From Haloactinomyces albus (GTDB lineage Bacteria; Actinomycetota; Actinomycetes; Mycobacteriales; Pseudonocardiaceae), in the NCBI RefSeq assembly GCF_031458135.1, contig NZ_JAVDXW010000001.1, forward strand, positions 4,774,001-4,838,000: a DNA stretch of 64,000 nucleotides. Direction: 5' to 3'. Numbering within the stretch: position 1 is the stretch's first letter; every line of letters begins with the position of its first letter. Positions 18,564-30,310 of the stretch are shown piece after piece. Under the pieces are notes generated by a model. It worked only from the letters and a program-made list of their open reading frames with translations, ran no database searches and was not told where the DNA came from. The position numbers and the translations under genes were made by a program.

Positions 18564-19569
18564 GCCCGTTGCTGGTGGTGGAACCACGGATCACCAGATG
18601 CGTATCGAAGGTCATGGGCTCGGGGAGCGCGTCGCGGGTGGTCAACTGCATGTGGGCGAGATCCACGGCATGCCTGCCGAGTCTGTCGGTCGGTCCCGAG
18701 ATCGTGGTCAGCATCGGTGTCGTCAGATCGGACCCGAAGATGTCGTCGCAGCCGATGAGGCTGAACTCCTCGGGAATGCGTACGCCGTTGGCCTGCATGT
18801 GTTGCAGTGTGCCGATCGCGATGAGGTCGTTGTAGGCGATCGCCGCAGTCGAGCCCTGCAGGATCAGCGCATCCGCGGCCTCGTGACCGCCCTGGCGGTT
18901 CGGCGCGAAGGGGCCGAGCAGGTCGACATGGATACCGTGTGTGGCCGCTTCCTCGTGCACGGCGTGCCACCGCTCGCTGTTGATCCACGAGTTGCGTGGA
19001 CCGGACAAGTACGCCAGCCGCTGGTGCCCCAGCACGGCGAGATGGCGCACTGCCTTGCGCATTCCGTTCGCGGTGTCGACGACGAGACTCGGAATGCCCT
19101 CGACCTGCCGGTTCACCACGACCAGCGGACGGCGCTGGGCGAGCTGCCGGATGGCCTCGTCGGAGAGCCTGGAGGTCGCCAGGATCCCGCCACTGGTGGT
19201 GGCCAGTAGTTTCCGCAGGTTGGTCGCTTCGAGCTTCGGTGACTCGTCGCTGTCGGTCAGCGCCAGCGTGTAGCCGTTGTCCACGGCCTGAGCCTGGGCC
19301 GCCTTGATCAAGTTCGCGTAGTAGGGGTTGGCGATGTCGGTCACGACGAGCGTCAGGGTGCGTGCTCGAGTGGGTGCCTCCGCCCGGGCCAGTGGGCGAG
19401 GGGCGTAGCCGACCTCGAGTGCCGCCGCTCGGACGATTTCCCTGGTGTCGGGATTGACGCGGGAGGGATTGCCGAATGCGCGGGATACCGTGGAGGCGGC
19501 CACGCCGCAGTGGCGAGCCACGTCGTAGATCGTCGGTTTGCGTTGTTGCACGTCGGTGACCTTTCTCAT
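18553..19569 (-). CDS. LacI-family repressor of glucuronide use
   Basis: A 338-residue LacI/GalR regulator: N-terminal helix-turn-helix (TIYDVARHCGVAASTVSRAF, residues 13-32), hinge, then a periplasmic-binding-protein-like effector domain (LTLVVTDIANPYYANLIKAA onward). The likely effector is glucuronate, fructuronate or a derivative. The ATG at 19569 lies within its own operator and has no clear ribosome site; a GTG at 19551, preceded by GAAAGG, may be the real start. The 3' end overlaps the uxaC operator. Divergent from uidA, so it can control both directions and itself. Confidence 0.92.
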   Translation of the reverse strand: MRKVTDVQQRKPTIYDVARHCGVAASTVSRAFGNPSRVNPDTREIVRAAALEVGYAPRPLARAEAPTRARTLTLVVTDIANPYYANLIKAAQAQAVDNGYTLALTDSDESPKLEATNLRKLLATTSGGILATSRLSDEAIRQLAQRRPLVVVNRQVEGIPSLVVDTANGMRKAVRHLAVLGHQRLAYLSGPRNSWINSERWHAVHEEAATHGIHVDLLGPFAPNRQGGHEAADALILQGSTAAIAYNDLIAIGTLQHMQANGVRIPEEFSLIGCDDIFGSDLTTPMLTTISGPTDRLGRHAVDLAHMQLTTRDALPEPMTFDTHLVIRGSTTSNGHGN

Positions 19570-19595
19570 GGCAACTAATGGAAACTGGTTGCCAT
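19568..19595. promoter_or_regulatory. LacI-type operator between lacI and uidA
   Basis: A 28-bp element with outer arms ATGGCAAC and GTTGCCAT and an inner repeat TGGAAACTGGTTGCCA (19579-19594). It overlaps the first codon of lacI and lies about 210 bp before uidA, fitting autoregulation plus repression of the divergent genes. Confidence 0.75.
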
Positions 19596-19619
19596 GCTGT
19601 TTACCCGGTCGTACGTTGA

Positions 19620-21593
<1,974 letters not shown>

Positions 21594-21645
21594 TCCCGTT
21601 CATTCCTGACCTGCATGACCCCCTACCCATCGGGGAGGAGTCGCC

Positions 21646-23013
21646 ATGAAACTCCGCCCACGCCAATTGCTCGGCTATGCGGCCGGGGATGCGGGCAACA
21701 ACCTGGCCTTTTCGATGGCCTCGATGTTCCTGCTGTTGTATTACACCGATGTGGCCGGGATTCCGGCCGCGGCGGCGGGGACGATTTTCCTCGTCGTGCG
21801 GATCTGGGACGGCATCGGTGATCTCATCGCAGGCCGGTTGGTCGATCGCACGTCCACTCGGTGGGGCAAGTTCCGGCCGTGGCTGCTGTTCGGTTCGCTG
21901 CCGCTGTTGCTGATCAGTGCGGCGACGTTCCATGTGCCCGATTGGAGTCTGACGGGCAAGCTGGTTTATGCCTATGTGACGTATTCGGCGTTGGCCATGG
22001 CCTACAGCCTGGTCAACATTCCGTACGGCTCGCTGGCTGCGGCGATGACCCAGGACTCCGTCGAGCGGTCCAAGCTGGCCACCGCCCGGACGATGGGCGC
22101 GGCTACGATCATACTGCTGCTGAGCGTCGTGATCTCCCCGCAGATCAACAACGCCGAGAACCTGCAGAGCACGCTGACCCTGACGACCTTGACTTTCGTG
22201 ATCGCCGGTACCGCTCTGTATCTGTTCACGTTCTTCACCGCTCGGGAGACCGTGCACCGCGACATCGAGCACGTCAGCTTGAAACACAGCCTGGTCACGC
22301 TCAAGCGGAACCGGCCGCTGATCCTGCTGTGCGTCAGCTCGCTGTTCTTCCTGACCGCGATGTTCTCCCTGCAGACGATCGGCATCTACTACGCCCGGGA
22401 TGTGCTCGGCAATGCGAATTACTACATCGCCATCACGACTGCTCAGGTCGGCCTGATGTTCGGGTTGGCTCCGTTTGTTCCGCCCATCGTGCGCAGGTTC
22501 GGCAAAAAGAGCGGTTATATCGGTGGCGCTCTGGTCATGATCGTCGGCGCGCTGGGTGTTTTGTTCGCACCGTCCTCGAAGCCGTATGTCGCGATCGGGT
22601 TCTTCGTGCTCATCGGCGTCGGCCTGGCGGTGGTCAATGTTCTGCTGTGGTCGTTCGAGGCGGACACGGTGGAGTACGGGGAGTGGAAGACCGGCGCACG
22701 GACCGAAGGTACGACGTATGCGGTGTTCTCGTTCGTCCGCAAGGTCGGCCAGGCCCTCGGAGGCGCAGCGGCGGCATACACCATCGGGCTGGCCGGCTAT
22801 GTCGGCGGTGCGGAGGTGCAGAGTGCCTCGGCCCTGTGGGGCATCCGAGCCGCCGCCGGGCTCGTGCCCACTGTCTGCGCCGCGGTCGCGATCGCGGTCA
22901 TGGCGATCTATCCCCTGACGGAGAAGAAGTTCCGCGAAATCACCGCCGAGATGGCGCAACGCCGCGCCGAAGGTGATGCTGGAGCCTCCCAGACGTCGGT
23001 GTCCGGCGCATGA
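21646..23013 (+). CDS. GPH-family glucuronide/sugar:cation symporter
   Basis: A 455-residue, 12-helix transporter of the glycoside-pentoside-hexuronide family (UidB/GusB, MelB-like). N-terminal [19 protein letters not shown] and the conserved [19 protein letters not shown] with [10 protein letters not shown] are diagnostic. The gene starts at an ATG after GGGAGGAG, 52 bp behind uidA, and most likely brings in the intact glucuronide that UidA hydrolyses. Confidence 0.9.
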   Translation: MKLRPRQLLGYAAGDAGNNLAFSMASMFLLLYYTDVAGIPAAAAGTIFLVVRIWDGIGDLIAGRLVDRTSTRWGKFRPWLLFGSLPLLLISAATFHVPDWSLTGKLVYAYVTYSALAMAYSLVNIPYGSLAAAMTQDSVERSKLATARTMGAATIILLLSVVISPQINNAENLQSTLTLTTLTFVIAGTALYLFTFFTARETVHRDIEHVSLKHSLVTLKRNRPLILLCVSSLFFLTAMFSLQTIGIYYARDVLGNANYYIAITTAQVGLMFGLAPFVPPIVRRFGKKSGYIGGALVMIVGALGVLFAPSSKPYVAIGFFVLIGVGLAVVNVLLWSFEADTVEYGEWKTGARTEGTTYAVFSFVRKVGQALGGAAAAYTIGLAGYVGGAEVQSASALWGIRAAAGLVPTVCAAVAIAVMAIYPLTEKKFREITAEMAQRRAEGDAGASQTSVSGA

Positions 23014-23074
23014 GTCCGTACTGACCGGAACACGTCATTCGACCGATATTCATTTCGAGACAAGGAGAAGCGCT

Positions 23075-24313
23075 GTGCTCATCGAGCGCGCGGATGTCAT
23101 CGTCAGCAGTCCGGGCCGTAACTTCGTCACGCTGAAGATCACCACGGACGATGGTGTGGTGGGTTATGGCGACGGCACCCTCAACGGTCGGGAGCTGGCG
23201 GTGGCCGGTTATCTCACCGACCATGTCGCTCCGCTGCTGGCCGGGCGGGATGCCCATGCGATCGAGGACACCTGGCAGTACCTGTACCGCGGTGGATACT
23301 GGCGGCGGGGGCCGGTCACGATGGCCGCGATCGCCGCGGTGGACACCGCGCTGTGGGACATCAAGGCCAAGGTCGCCGGGCTGCCGCTCTACCAGCTGCT
23401 CGGCGGGGCCAGCAGGCAGCGGTGCATGGTCTACGGGCACGCCAGCGGTAAGGACATCCCCGAGCTGTTCGACTCCGTGCGTGAGCACCTCGAGGAAGGA
23501 TTCCGCGCGATCCGGATCCAGACCGGAGTGCCGGGGCTCGACTCGGTGTACGGCGTCGCCTCCAGTACGGCGGCTTCGGTCGGTGAGGACACCCGCTACG
23601 ACTACGAACCCGCACGCCGCTCGGCGCTGCCGACCGAGGAGGCCTGGGACACCCGCGCTTATCTGCGCCACGTTCCCTCGGTGTTCGAGGCAGTGCGCGG
23701 TGAGTTCGGTGACGAGATCGCGCTGCTGCACGATGCGCACCACCGGCTCACCCCGATCCAGGCGGCCAAACTCGGCAAGTCATTGGAGCCCTACGACCTG
23801 TTCTGGCTCGAAGACGTCACTCCGGCCGAGAACCAGGAAGCCCTGCGCTGGGTGCGCCACCACACCACGACACCGCTGGCGATCGGCGAGGTGTTCAACA
23901 CGATCTGGGACTACCAGCACCTGATCTCCGAGCAGCTCATCGACTACGTGCGCTCACCGATCACGCATGCGGGCGGGATCACCAGCGTGCGCAGGATTCT
24001 GGACTACGCGGCGCTGTACCAGGTGAAGTCCGGGATGCACGGTCCCACCGACGTCTCACCGATCGGTCTGGCCGCGGCGGTGCATCTCGGGTTGGCCGTG
24101 CACAACTTCGGTATTCAGGAGTACATGGTCCACAGCGAGCAAACGCGAGAGGTGTTCGGCCCGACCCACGAGTTCGCCCATGGCGGCCTGCGCCCGAGTG
24201 AGGAACCCGGACTGGGAATCCACTTCGACGAGGAACTGGCCGCCAAGTATCCGTACGAGCGGGCGTATCTGCCCGTCAATCGACTGCTCGATGGGACGGT
24301 CCATGACTGGTGA
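23075..24313 (+). CDS. manD: D-mannonate dehydratase (enolase superfamily, ManD type)
   Basis: A 412-residue mandelate-racemase-like enzyme dehydrating D-mannonate to 2-keto-3-deoxygluconate. It keeps the ManD pattern: YGHASGK, metal ligands in LHDAHHR, WLEDVTP and IGEVFNT, the histidine in [12 protein letters not shown], and the C-terminal HDW. Begins with GTG at 23075 after AAGGAGAAG; the open frame upstream to 22973 lies in the symporter gene. It uses the product of UxuB, replacing the unrelated UxuA dehydratase of enterobacteria. Confidence 0.92.
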   Translation: MLIERADVIVSSPGRNFVTLKITTDDGVVGYGDGTLNGRELAVAGYLTDHVAPLLAGRDAHAIEDTWQYLYRGGYWRRGPVTMAAIAAVDTALWDIKAKVAGLPLYQLLGGASRQRCMVYGHASGKDIPELFDSVREHLEEGFRAIRIQTGVPGLDSVYGVASSTAASVGEDTRYDYEPARRSALPTEEAWDTRAYLRHVPSVFEAVRGEFGDEIALLHDAHHRLTPIQAAKLGKSLEPYDLFWLEDVTPAENQEALRWVRHHTTTPLAIGEVFNTIWDYQHLISEQLIDYVRSPITHAGGITSVRRILDYAALYQVKSGMHGPTDVSPIGLAAAVHLGLAVHNFGIQEYMVHSEQTREVFGPTHEFAHGGLRPSEEPGLGIHFDEELAAKYPYERAYLPVNRLLDGTVHDW

Positions 24314-24857
24314 GGCAGCCGAGCGCGCGTTGGAGGCCGCTGTGGCACAGTCGCTGTTCTGTGATGCCGTGGTGATCATGGGCGTCTCCGGCTGCGGCAA
24401 GAGCACCATCGGTGCCGCCCTGGCACAGCGCCTGAACTGGCAACACCTCGACGCCGATGACTTCCACCCGCAGCACAACATCGACAAGATGCGTGCGGGT
24501 ACTCCGCTGACCGATGCCGATCGCATGCCGTGGTTGGAGCGGCTTCGTGACGAGCTGGATCGGCGAGCCACGGCCGGAGAACCGGCGGTGCTCGCCTGCT
24601 CGGCGCTCAAGCGAACCTACCGCGACATCCTGCGGGGTGGGGCCGGTGCGGTGGGATTCGTGCACCTGCGGGCGAACCGGGAGGATCTGGTCGAGCGGCT
24701 CACGGGCAGGAACGGACACTTCTTCCCCGCTGCGCTCATCGACAGTCAGCTCGCCACGCTGGAAGAGCCGGATGCGGACGAAGGCGCGCTGATCGCCGCT
24801 GCCACGGAGAAGCCGGAACGCATCGTCGAACGCGTGCTCGCCACCTGGCAGACGTGA
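24303..24857 (+). CDS. gluconokinase-like carbohydrate kinase
   Basis: A 184-residue P-loop kinase of the GntK/IdnK (thermoresistant gluconokinase) family: Walker [10 protein letters not shown] at residues 28-36, the substrate loop [20 protein letters not shown], and the [13 protein letters not shown] motif. It overlaps manD by 11 bp and closes the operon. The family phosphorylates D-gluconate to 6-phosphogluconate; the pathway here would instead need a kinase for 2-keto-3-deoxygluconate, so the substrate is either a second sugar acid or an unexpected one. Confidence 0.9.
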   Translation: MTGEAAERALEAAVAQSLFCDAVVIMGVSGCGKSTIGAALAQRLNWQHLDADDFHPQHNIDKMRAGTPLTDADRMPWLERLRDELDRRATAGEPAVLACSALKRTYRDILRGGAGAVGFVHLRANREDLVERLTGRNGHFFPAALIDSQLATLEEPDADEGALIAAATEKPERIVERVLATWQT

Positions 24858-24937
24858 ACAGGCCGGGTCACCCCCTGGGCCGGGCACTCGAGGCGAGTCG
24901 CCGAAGTCACCGGGCCGAAGGCACGGAAGGGGTCCCA

Positions 24938-25063
24938 TCATGCGAACAGCAGGGTGACCTTCTGGATCAGCGCGTAGACGCCGTAAGCGAACGGGATGCC
25001 GACCCATGCCCAGCCGAACACCAGCAGGGCGGTTCGGCTCCCGGTCGTGTCTTCCGTGTTCAT
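24938..25063 (-). CDS. 41-residue membrane partner of the OFA transporter (MFS small subunit-like)
   Basis: A small open frame, MNTEDTTGSR followed by a single hydrophobic helix (TALLVFGWAWVGIPFAYGVY) and a short tail. Its ATG overlaps the stop codon of the OFA carrier gene (ATGA), so translation is coupled. Small proteins in this position and of this type are annotated beside oxalate/formate antiporter-like carriers in other actinobacteria (from memory, not checked). Role unknown; an accessory helix of the carrier is the obvious guess. Confidence 0.75.
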   Translation of the reverse strand: MNTEDTTGSRTALLVFGWAWVGIPFAYGVYALIQKVTLLFA

Positions 25064-26442
25064 CGGTCCACTCCTGTTCCGTCGGATTCGGGGATGCTCT
25101 CGGTTTCCGCTGCGGCACCGACCGGTTCGTGGTACTTCGGGGCTACCGGGCGCACCAGCTCGTTGGCCGTGAAGCCGACGACCAGCAGCCCGAGCATGAT
25201 GTAGAGCGAGAGGGCATACAGCTGCGGTCCGGAGGCCCCCGCGCGTTCCTGGGCGTCGGCGATCGCGTTGACCACCAATGGTCCGAGAATCCCGGCCGCG
25301 GACCAAGCGGTGAGCAACCGGCCGTGGATGGCCCCGACCTGGTAAGTGCCGAACAGATCCTTCAGGTAGGCAGGCAGAGTCGAGAACCCCCCACCGTAGA
25401 AGGAGATGATGAGCATCGCGCTGAGCACGAACACGGCTACCGATGTGTCACCGGCCAGCGCGATCACCAGGTAGAGCAGAGCACCGACACCCAGGTAGAT
25501 CCGGTAGATGTTCTTGCGCCCCACCAGGTCCGATGTGGACGACCACACGAACCGCCCGGCCATGTTCGCCAGCGACAGCAGCGCGACGAAGCCCGCCGCG
25601 GCCCCCGCGGTGACCGGGGTCGAGGTTCCTGCGAAGAAGTCCCGGATCATCGGGGCGGCCTTCTCCAGAATGGCGATACCCGCCGTGACGTTCAGGCACA
25701 GGATGACCCACAGCAGCCAGAACTGCGGTGTGCGCAGCGCATTGCGTGCCGACACATTCGCCGTCGTGATCATGGAGGTGGCTGCTGTCTGCGTCGGTAC
25801 CCAGCCACGCGGACGCCACCCTTCCGGAGGTACCCGAATCAGAAAGATGCCGAGTGACATGAATACCGCGTAGACCAGGCCGTGCACGAGAAAGGACTGC
25901 GCGATGGCTCCGCGCCCGTCCCCGAACGCGGACAGCATCCGTGCCGACCAGGGTGAGGCGATCAGGGCACCACCGCCGAATCCCATGATGGCGATACCGG
26001 TGGCCATGCCAGGGCGATCCGGGAACCATTTCATCAGGGTCGACACCGGGGAGATGTAGCCGATGCCCAGGCCGATTCCGCCGACGACGCCGTAGCCGAG
26101 TACCACCAGCCAGTATTGAGCAAGTGCTACTCCGAGCGAGGCGATGAGAAAGCCCGAGGAAAAGCACGCGGTGGCGACGAACATCGCCCAGCGTGGACCG
26201 TTGCGTTCGACCAGTGTCCCGCCGAACGCCGCGGACAGTCCCAGCATGACAATGCCCAGCTGGAACGGCAGTGCGCTGGCCGTTCCGGACAGGCCCAGCT
26301 CGGTCTCCAGTGGAGACTTGAACACACTCCAGGCGTACACCTGTCCGATGGACAGGTGCACCGCCAGCGCCGCGGGTGGTACCAGCCACCGACTCCAGCC
26401 TGGTGGTGCGATGATGCGCGAGCGTGCGAGGAAGCCTTCCAC
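25060..26442 (-). CDS. OFA-family MFS transporter (oxalate/formate antiporter-like)
   Basis: A 460-residue, 12-helix carrier of the oxalate:formate antiporter family. Typical are HLSIGQVYAWSVFKSPLE in helix 1, GGIGLGIGYISPVSTLMKWFPDRPGMATG around helix 4-5, and FVWSSTSDLVGRKN in the mid-loop. The GTG at 26442 follows AAGGG and gives a normal N-terminus; an ATG at 26505 would add 21 unlikely residues. The family moves small mono- and dicarboxylates; no oxalate-degrading genes are adjacent, so the substrate is open. Divergent from the GH3 gene. Confidence 0.88.
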   Translation of the reverse strand: MEGFLARSRIIAPPGWSRWLVPPAALAVHLSIGQVYAWSVFKSPLETELGLSGTASALPFQLGIVMLGLSAAFGGTLVERNGPRWAMFVATACFSSGFLIASLGVALAQYWLVVLGYGVVGGIGLGIGYISPVSTLMKWFPDRPGMATGIAIMGFGGGALIASPWSARMLSAFGDGRGAIAQSFLVHGLVYAVFMSLGIFLIRVPPEGWRPRGWVPTQTAATSMITTANVSARNALRTPQFWLLWVILCLNVTAGIAILEKAAPMIRDFFAGTSTPVTAGAAAGFVALLSLANMAGRFVWSSTSDLVGRKNIYRIYLGVGALLYLVIALAGDTSVAVFVLSAMLIISFYGGGFSTLPAYLKDLFGTYQVGAIHGRLLTAWSAAGILGPLVVNAIADAQERAGASGPQLYALSLYIMLGLLVVGFTANELVRPVAPKYHEPVGAAAETESIPESDGTGVDR

Positions 26443-26775
26443 GATGGAGCCCTTCGAGTCGATGTCACGGCCACACGGGGAACGGCACGAGACTCTAGCG
26501 GGCAAAGTTCGTCAACGCGAGAGGTTCCTCACATTTCCGTGGGGCCGGACTGCGCATGTGGGGCGCTTACGCGACGGCAGCCAGGTCGCGTGGAAACTTC
26601 TGGCAACGCGTTGATCTCCCTGTGAGCCCCGGGCATGGTAAGGCAACCCGGATGGCGCAGTGATTCGGAACACCGTCCATTGGAATGTGGCTCAACGGAA
26701 TTCGTCTTCTCCCGGAGACGGATATCGCTGCGTATTCGGTATTGCTATCGATGTTCGTTCAGAGGAGAACGGTCG
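26443..26775. promoter_or_regulatory. divergent intergenic region, with a weak LacI-type half operator
   Basis: 333 bp between the OFA gene and the GH3 gene. It holds GGCAACGCGTTGAT at 26602-26615, which matches the glucuronide LacI operator in one half and four of six bases in the other. This may be chance. No coding frame or strong hairpin was seen. Confidence 0.35.
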
Positions 26776-28866
26776 ATGAGTCGAAGTCCTGTGCTTACAC
26801 GGAAAAGAGGCGTTGCCGTGCTTGCGGCGGTGCCGTTATCGGTGGTCCTGGTCGGTACGTCGACTGCTGCGCCGCCGGACCACTCCCGTGCCGGTGGCAA
26901 CCAGCCACCCGCACACTCCGGTACACCTGTGGTGGAATCGCGGGTGAAAGACATCATCGAGGTCGAGGGAAAGCGATTCCGGGACCTCAATGGCAACGGC
27001 AGGCTGGATCCGTACGAAAACTGGCATCTTCCCGCCAAGGTGCGTGCGGCCGACCTCGTCCGGCGGATGACCCTGGAGGAGAAGGCCGGACTGATGCAGA
27101 TCTCCTCGGAGCGATCCCGAGGACAGTCCTCGAGCCCCTCACCCACCGGGGAAGCGGTGGCCAGTATCGAACGGCGCCACCTGCGTTACTTGATCATTCG
27201 GGACGACCCGACCGCCGAAGTGCTCGCCACCCGGGCGAACGAGTATCAGGAGATAGCGGAAGGTACTCGTCTGGGCATCCCGGTTGTGTTCACCTCCAAT
27301 CCTCGCAATCACATCAACGGGGAAGGAACCTTCGGCGTCTCCGAGGCCGGTGGGGAGTTCTCCACCTGGCCGGGCGAGCTCGGCCTGGCAGCGACCCGGG
27401 ATCCCGCTTTGGTGAAGGAGTTCGCTCAGGTCGCCGCCGCGGAATGGCGCGCATCCGGTATCCACAAGATGTACGGGTATATGGCGGACACCGCCACGGA
27501 TCCGCGATGGACCCGCGTTTCCGGGACCTTCGGTGAACACCCCGGCCTTGCGGCGGACATGACCACCGCGATCGTCGAGGGCTTCCAGGGCGAGGAACTC
27601 GGCAAGGGGAGCGTCTCGCTGACGATCAAGCATTTCCCCGGTGGGGGAGCGCGTTCCGGCGGCCGGGATCCGCATTTCGCATGGGGACAAAACCAGCTCT
27701 GGCCCACCGAGGGGAGCCTCTCCAAGTACCATCTGCCGCCGTTCCAGGCGGCCATCGAGGCCGGTACCACCTCCATCATGCCGTACTACTCGAAGCCGGT
27801 GAACGAGGGCAGTGCTCAGCAGTTGCCGAAGCACCTGTGGTACTCCGAGGACCAGCAGTTCGAAGAAGTCGCCTTCGCCTACAACAAGTCCCTTCTACAG
27901 GGACTGTTGCGCGATGAGATGGGCTTTTCCGGCTATGTCAACAGCGATAGCGGCGTCATCGACGGCAAGCCGTGGGGTGTCGAGAATCTGACCGAGCCCG
28001 AACGGTACGCGAAGGCCGTCAAAGCCGGCACCAATCTCTTCTCCGACACCAACGAACCGGCACCGCTGATCGAGGCCGTCAACACCGGACTGCTCTCCGA
28101 GTCCGACCTCGATCCGTCGGTGACCTTCCTGCTGACCGAGATGTTCGAACTGGGTCTGTTCGAGGACCCCTATGTCGATCCGCAGCGGGCTCAGCGGATC
28201 GCCGACGATCCCGAATCCCAGGCCAAGGCCGACAAGGCGCACCGCAAGTCCGTCGTGCTGCTGCGCAATGATCAGGACCTGCTGCCGATCACCGACAAGG
28301 ACGTGACGGACGTCAAGCTCTACGTCGAGGCCTTCACCGAAGAGGGCGCGGCGAAGGCGAGCACCGCCTTGGCGGAGCGCATCGCCGAGTACGACCCGTC
28401 CATCACGATCGTGGACACTCCCGAGGAGGCGACCCACGCTCTCCTGTCGGTGCGACCGAGCCTGTCCGTGTTCGAGGACGACACCCGAGGGGACCCTCCC
28501 TCGGTCGAACTCGGCAAGGACAGCGACACCGGTATCGACGTCGAACGGATTCGAGCTCTGCAGAGCCGGGTCGAGAACACGATCCTGCAGATCAACATGG
28601 GCAACCCGTGGCTGATCAACGAGATCGAGCCCGGCGCCGATGCGGTACTGGCGACATTCAGTGTCAAGCCGGAGGCGATCGTGGATGTCCTCCGCGGTGA
28701 GTACGCCCCGACGGGCAAGCTGCCGCTGACCGTACCGGCGGGCAAGGAGGCGGTCGAAAGCAATGCCTCCGACGTCCCGGGATATGCCGAGAGGCCTGGT
28801 TACGCCTATGTGGACAGTGCAGGGAACACCTATGAGTACGGTTTCGGTCTGAGTTACGGCCGGTAA
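26776..28866 (+). CDS. secreted glycoside hydrolase family 3 (beta-glucosidase-like)
   Basis: A 696-residue GH3 enzyme with a Sec-type signal peptide (MSRSPVLTRKR, then a hydrophobic stretch ending near TSTAAPP, residues 1-34). The (beta/alpha)8 domain contains GTFGEHPGLAADM and KHFPGGG; the nucleophile is Asp391 in YVNSDSGVIDG; the second domain follows with KSVVLLRNDQDLLPI and ends in YAYVDSAGNTYEYGFGLSYG. ATG at 26776 follows AGAGGAGAAC. It should cleave beta-glucosides or similar plant-derived oligosaccharides outside the cell. It is monocistronic and followed by a strong hairpin. Confidence 0.9.
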   Translation: MSRSPVLTRKRGVAVLAAVPLSVVLVGTSTAAPPDHSRAGGNQPPAHSGTPVVESRVKDIIEVEGKRFRDLNGNGRLDPYENWHLPAKVRAADLVRRMTLEEKAGLMQISSERSRGQSSSPSPTGEAVASIERRHLRYLIIRDDPTAEVLATRANEYQEIAEGTRLGIPVVFTSNPRNHINGEGTFGVSEAGGEFSTWPGELGLAATRDPALVKEFAQVAAAEWRASGIHKMYGYMADTATDPRWTRVSGTFGEHPGLAADMTTAIVEGFQGEELGKGSVSLTIKHFPGGGARSGGRDPHFAWGQNQLWPTEGSLSKYHLPPFQAAIEAGTTSIMPYYSKPVNEGSAQQLPKHLWYSEDQQFEEVAFAYNKSLLQGLLRDEMGFSGYVNSDSGVIDGKPWGVENLTEPERYAKAVKAGTNLFSDTNEPAPLIEAVNTGLLSESDLDPSVTFLLTEMFELGLFEDPYVDPQRAQRIADDPESQAKADKAHRKSVVLLRNDQDLLPITDKDVTDVKLYVEAFTEEGAAKASTALAERIAEYDPSITIVDTPEEATHALLSVRPSLSVFEDDTRGDPPSVELGKDSDTGIDVERIRALQSRVENTILQINMGNPWLINEIEPGADAVLATFSVKPEAIVDVLRGEYAPTGKLPLTVPAGKEAVESNASDVPGYAERPGYAYVDSAGNTYEYGFGLSYGR

Positions 28867-28906
28867 CCGCGCACACATCCGCTTCTGCATCAGGTGAGCC
28901 GGGATG

Positions 28907-28945
28907 GCCACCGGACTCCGCAGCCGTGTGCCGGAGTCCGGTGGC
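28907..28945 (+). terminator. hairpin terminator after the GH3 gene
   Basis: GCCACCGGACTCCG (28907-28920) pairs with its exact complement at 28932-28945, with an 11-nt loop, 41 bp after the stop codon. There is no U-tract, as is common for actinobacterial hairpin terminators. Confidence 0.75.
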
Positions 28946-29061
28946 ACTCGCGGTATCGGCAGTACTGCGGTCGACCGGTATTCGACCGTGTACTGCACGT
29001 CGATGTTTCCCGCCGAAAGTGATCACAACATCACGGCCGCATAACGAGCCGCGGCAAGTGA

Positions 29062-29077
29062 TGGCAACCAGTTGCCT
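29062..29077. promoter_or_regulatory. LacI-type operator upstream of the TRAP transporter
   Basis: TGGCAACCAGTTGCCT holds a perfect 14-bp palindrome GGCAACCAGTTGCC, the best copy of the motif found at the lacI-uidA and uxaC promoters. Its right half overlaps a -35-like TTGCCT. It ties the TRAP genes, about 200 bp downstream, to the glucuronate regulator. Confidence 0.7.
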
Positions 29078-29274
29078 CGCGCGGGGATGTACTGACTCAA
29101 TATGTGAACCCCTTCACGGCTCCAGGTTCGCCCATACCGGGCGTGCTTGCCCAACCAAGCCGCACCGGCCAGTCCGCAGCAGAACACCGACACGAGCCGT
29201 CCGGAGTCGAGCAGCACGCTCACCCGGGTGAGCGTGGATCGGGCAGGTCGACGATGAGCAGGTAAGGACCACCC

Positions 29275-30276
29275 ATGAAAAGAAAGAAAACCCTTTCGCT
29301 CGCGGCCACACTCAGTGCTCTGGCGCTGGTGCTGGCCGGATGCAGCAGCGGCGGGGGTGCCGGCGGGACGACGCTGCGCCTGGCACTGAACCAGACCAAG
29401 GAGCACCCTTCCTTCGTCGCGCTCGACAACTTCGGCAACCGGCTCAGCAAGGCCACCAGCGGCCGGTGGGACATCGAGGTCTATCCCAACGAGACCCTGG
29501 GGGCCCAGCAGGAGGCGATCCAGCTGGTCAGCGACGGTACTGTCGACATGGCGATCGTCTCCGGGACTCAGCTGGCGAACCTCAACAAGGACTTCCGAGT
29601 CTTCAACCTGCCCCAGGTCTTCGACTCGATCGAGCACCAGATGAACGTGGTCAACAACCCGGACATCGTCGGTGATCTCTACTCCTCGCTGGAGGACCAA
29701 AACCTCACGGTGCTCGGCGGGTTCACCCAGGGTGCCCGGAGCCTCTACACCTCGAAGGGGCCGATCACCAAGCCCGCGGACCTGGCCGGGATGAAGATCC
29801 GGGTCCAGGAGAGCGACATCCACACCAAGATGATCGAACTGATGGGCGGGTCCGCCACGCCGATGGCCTACGGCGAGGTCTACACCGCGCTGCAGTCCGG
29901 AGTCCTCGATGGTGCGGAGAACAACGAGGTCTCCTACGTGAGCCAGAAGCACCACGAGGTTGCCAAGCACTACTCCTACACCAACCACCTCATCGGCGTG
30001 GACTACCTGATCATGAACACCGACCGTCTGGCCGAGATGTCAGCTGAGGACCGCGCTGCCTTCGATCGGGAGTGGCAAGTGGCGATCCAGGAGCACACCG
30101 AACTCTGGAAGACCGCAACCGAAGAGGCGATCGCCGAGGCCAAAGCCGACGGGGCCCAATTCCACGAGGTGAATACCGAGGCATTCAGCAAGGCTCTTCA
30201 GCCGCTCATCGACGAGTCGCTGACCACCGACACCGCTCGTCGACTGTACGAGGCCGCCCAGTCCGCAGCTCCATGA
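29275..30276 (+). CDS. TRAP transporter substrate-binding lipoprotein (DctP family)
   Basis: A 333-residue extracytoplasmic solute receptor. A signal peptide ends in the lipobox LVLAGC (Cys23), so it is a membrane-anchored lipoprotein. DctP-family regions are LGAQQEAIQLVSDGTVDMAIVS, the ligand-binding MKIRVQESD and ATPMAYGEVYTALQSGVLDGAENN. First gene of a three-gene TRAP system with the small and large permeases directly behind. DctP relatives bind C4-dicarboxylates or uronates; the shared operator upstream makes a uronate the preferred guess. Confidence 0.92.
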   Translation: MKRKKTLSLAATLSALALVLAGCSSGGGAGGTTLRLALNQTKEHPSFVALDNFGNRLSKATSGRWDIEVYPNETLGAQQEAIQLVSDGTVDMAIVSGTQLANLNKDFRVFNLPQVFDSIEHQMNVVNNPDIVGDLYSSLEDQNLTVLGGFTQGARSLYTSKGPITKPADLAGMKIRVQESDIHTKMIELMGGSATPMAYGEVYTALQSGVLDGAENNEVSYVSQKHHEVAKHYSYTNHLIGVDYLIMNTDRLAEMSAEDRAAFDREWQVAIQEHTELWKTATEEAIAEAKADGAQFHEVNTEAFSKALQPLIDESLTTDTARRLYEAAQSAAP

Positions 30277-30310
30277 TCCGGTATCGGCAACAGGTTCGAA
30301 AAGGCCACAC

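Larger units (their letters stand above)
28867..29274. other. 408-bp intergenic region before the TRAP transporter
   Basis: It contains the GH3 terminator (28907-28945) and the LacI-type operator (29062-29077), described separately, and then about 200 bp of leader before the TRAP binding-protein gene. No convincing coding frame was seen. Confidence 0.7.
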
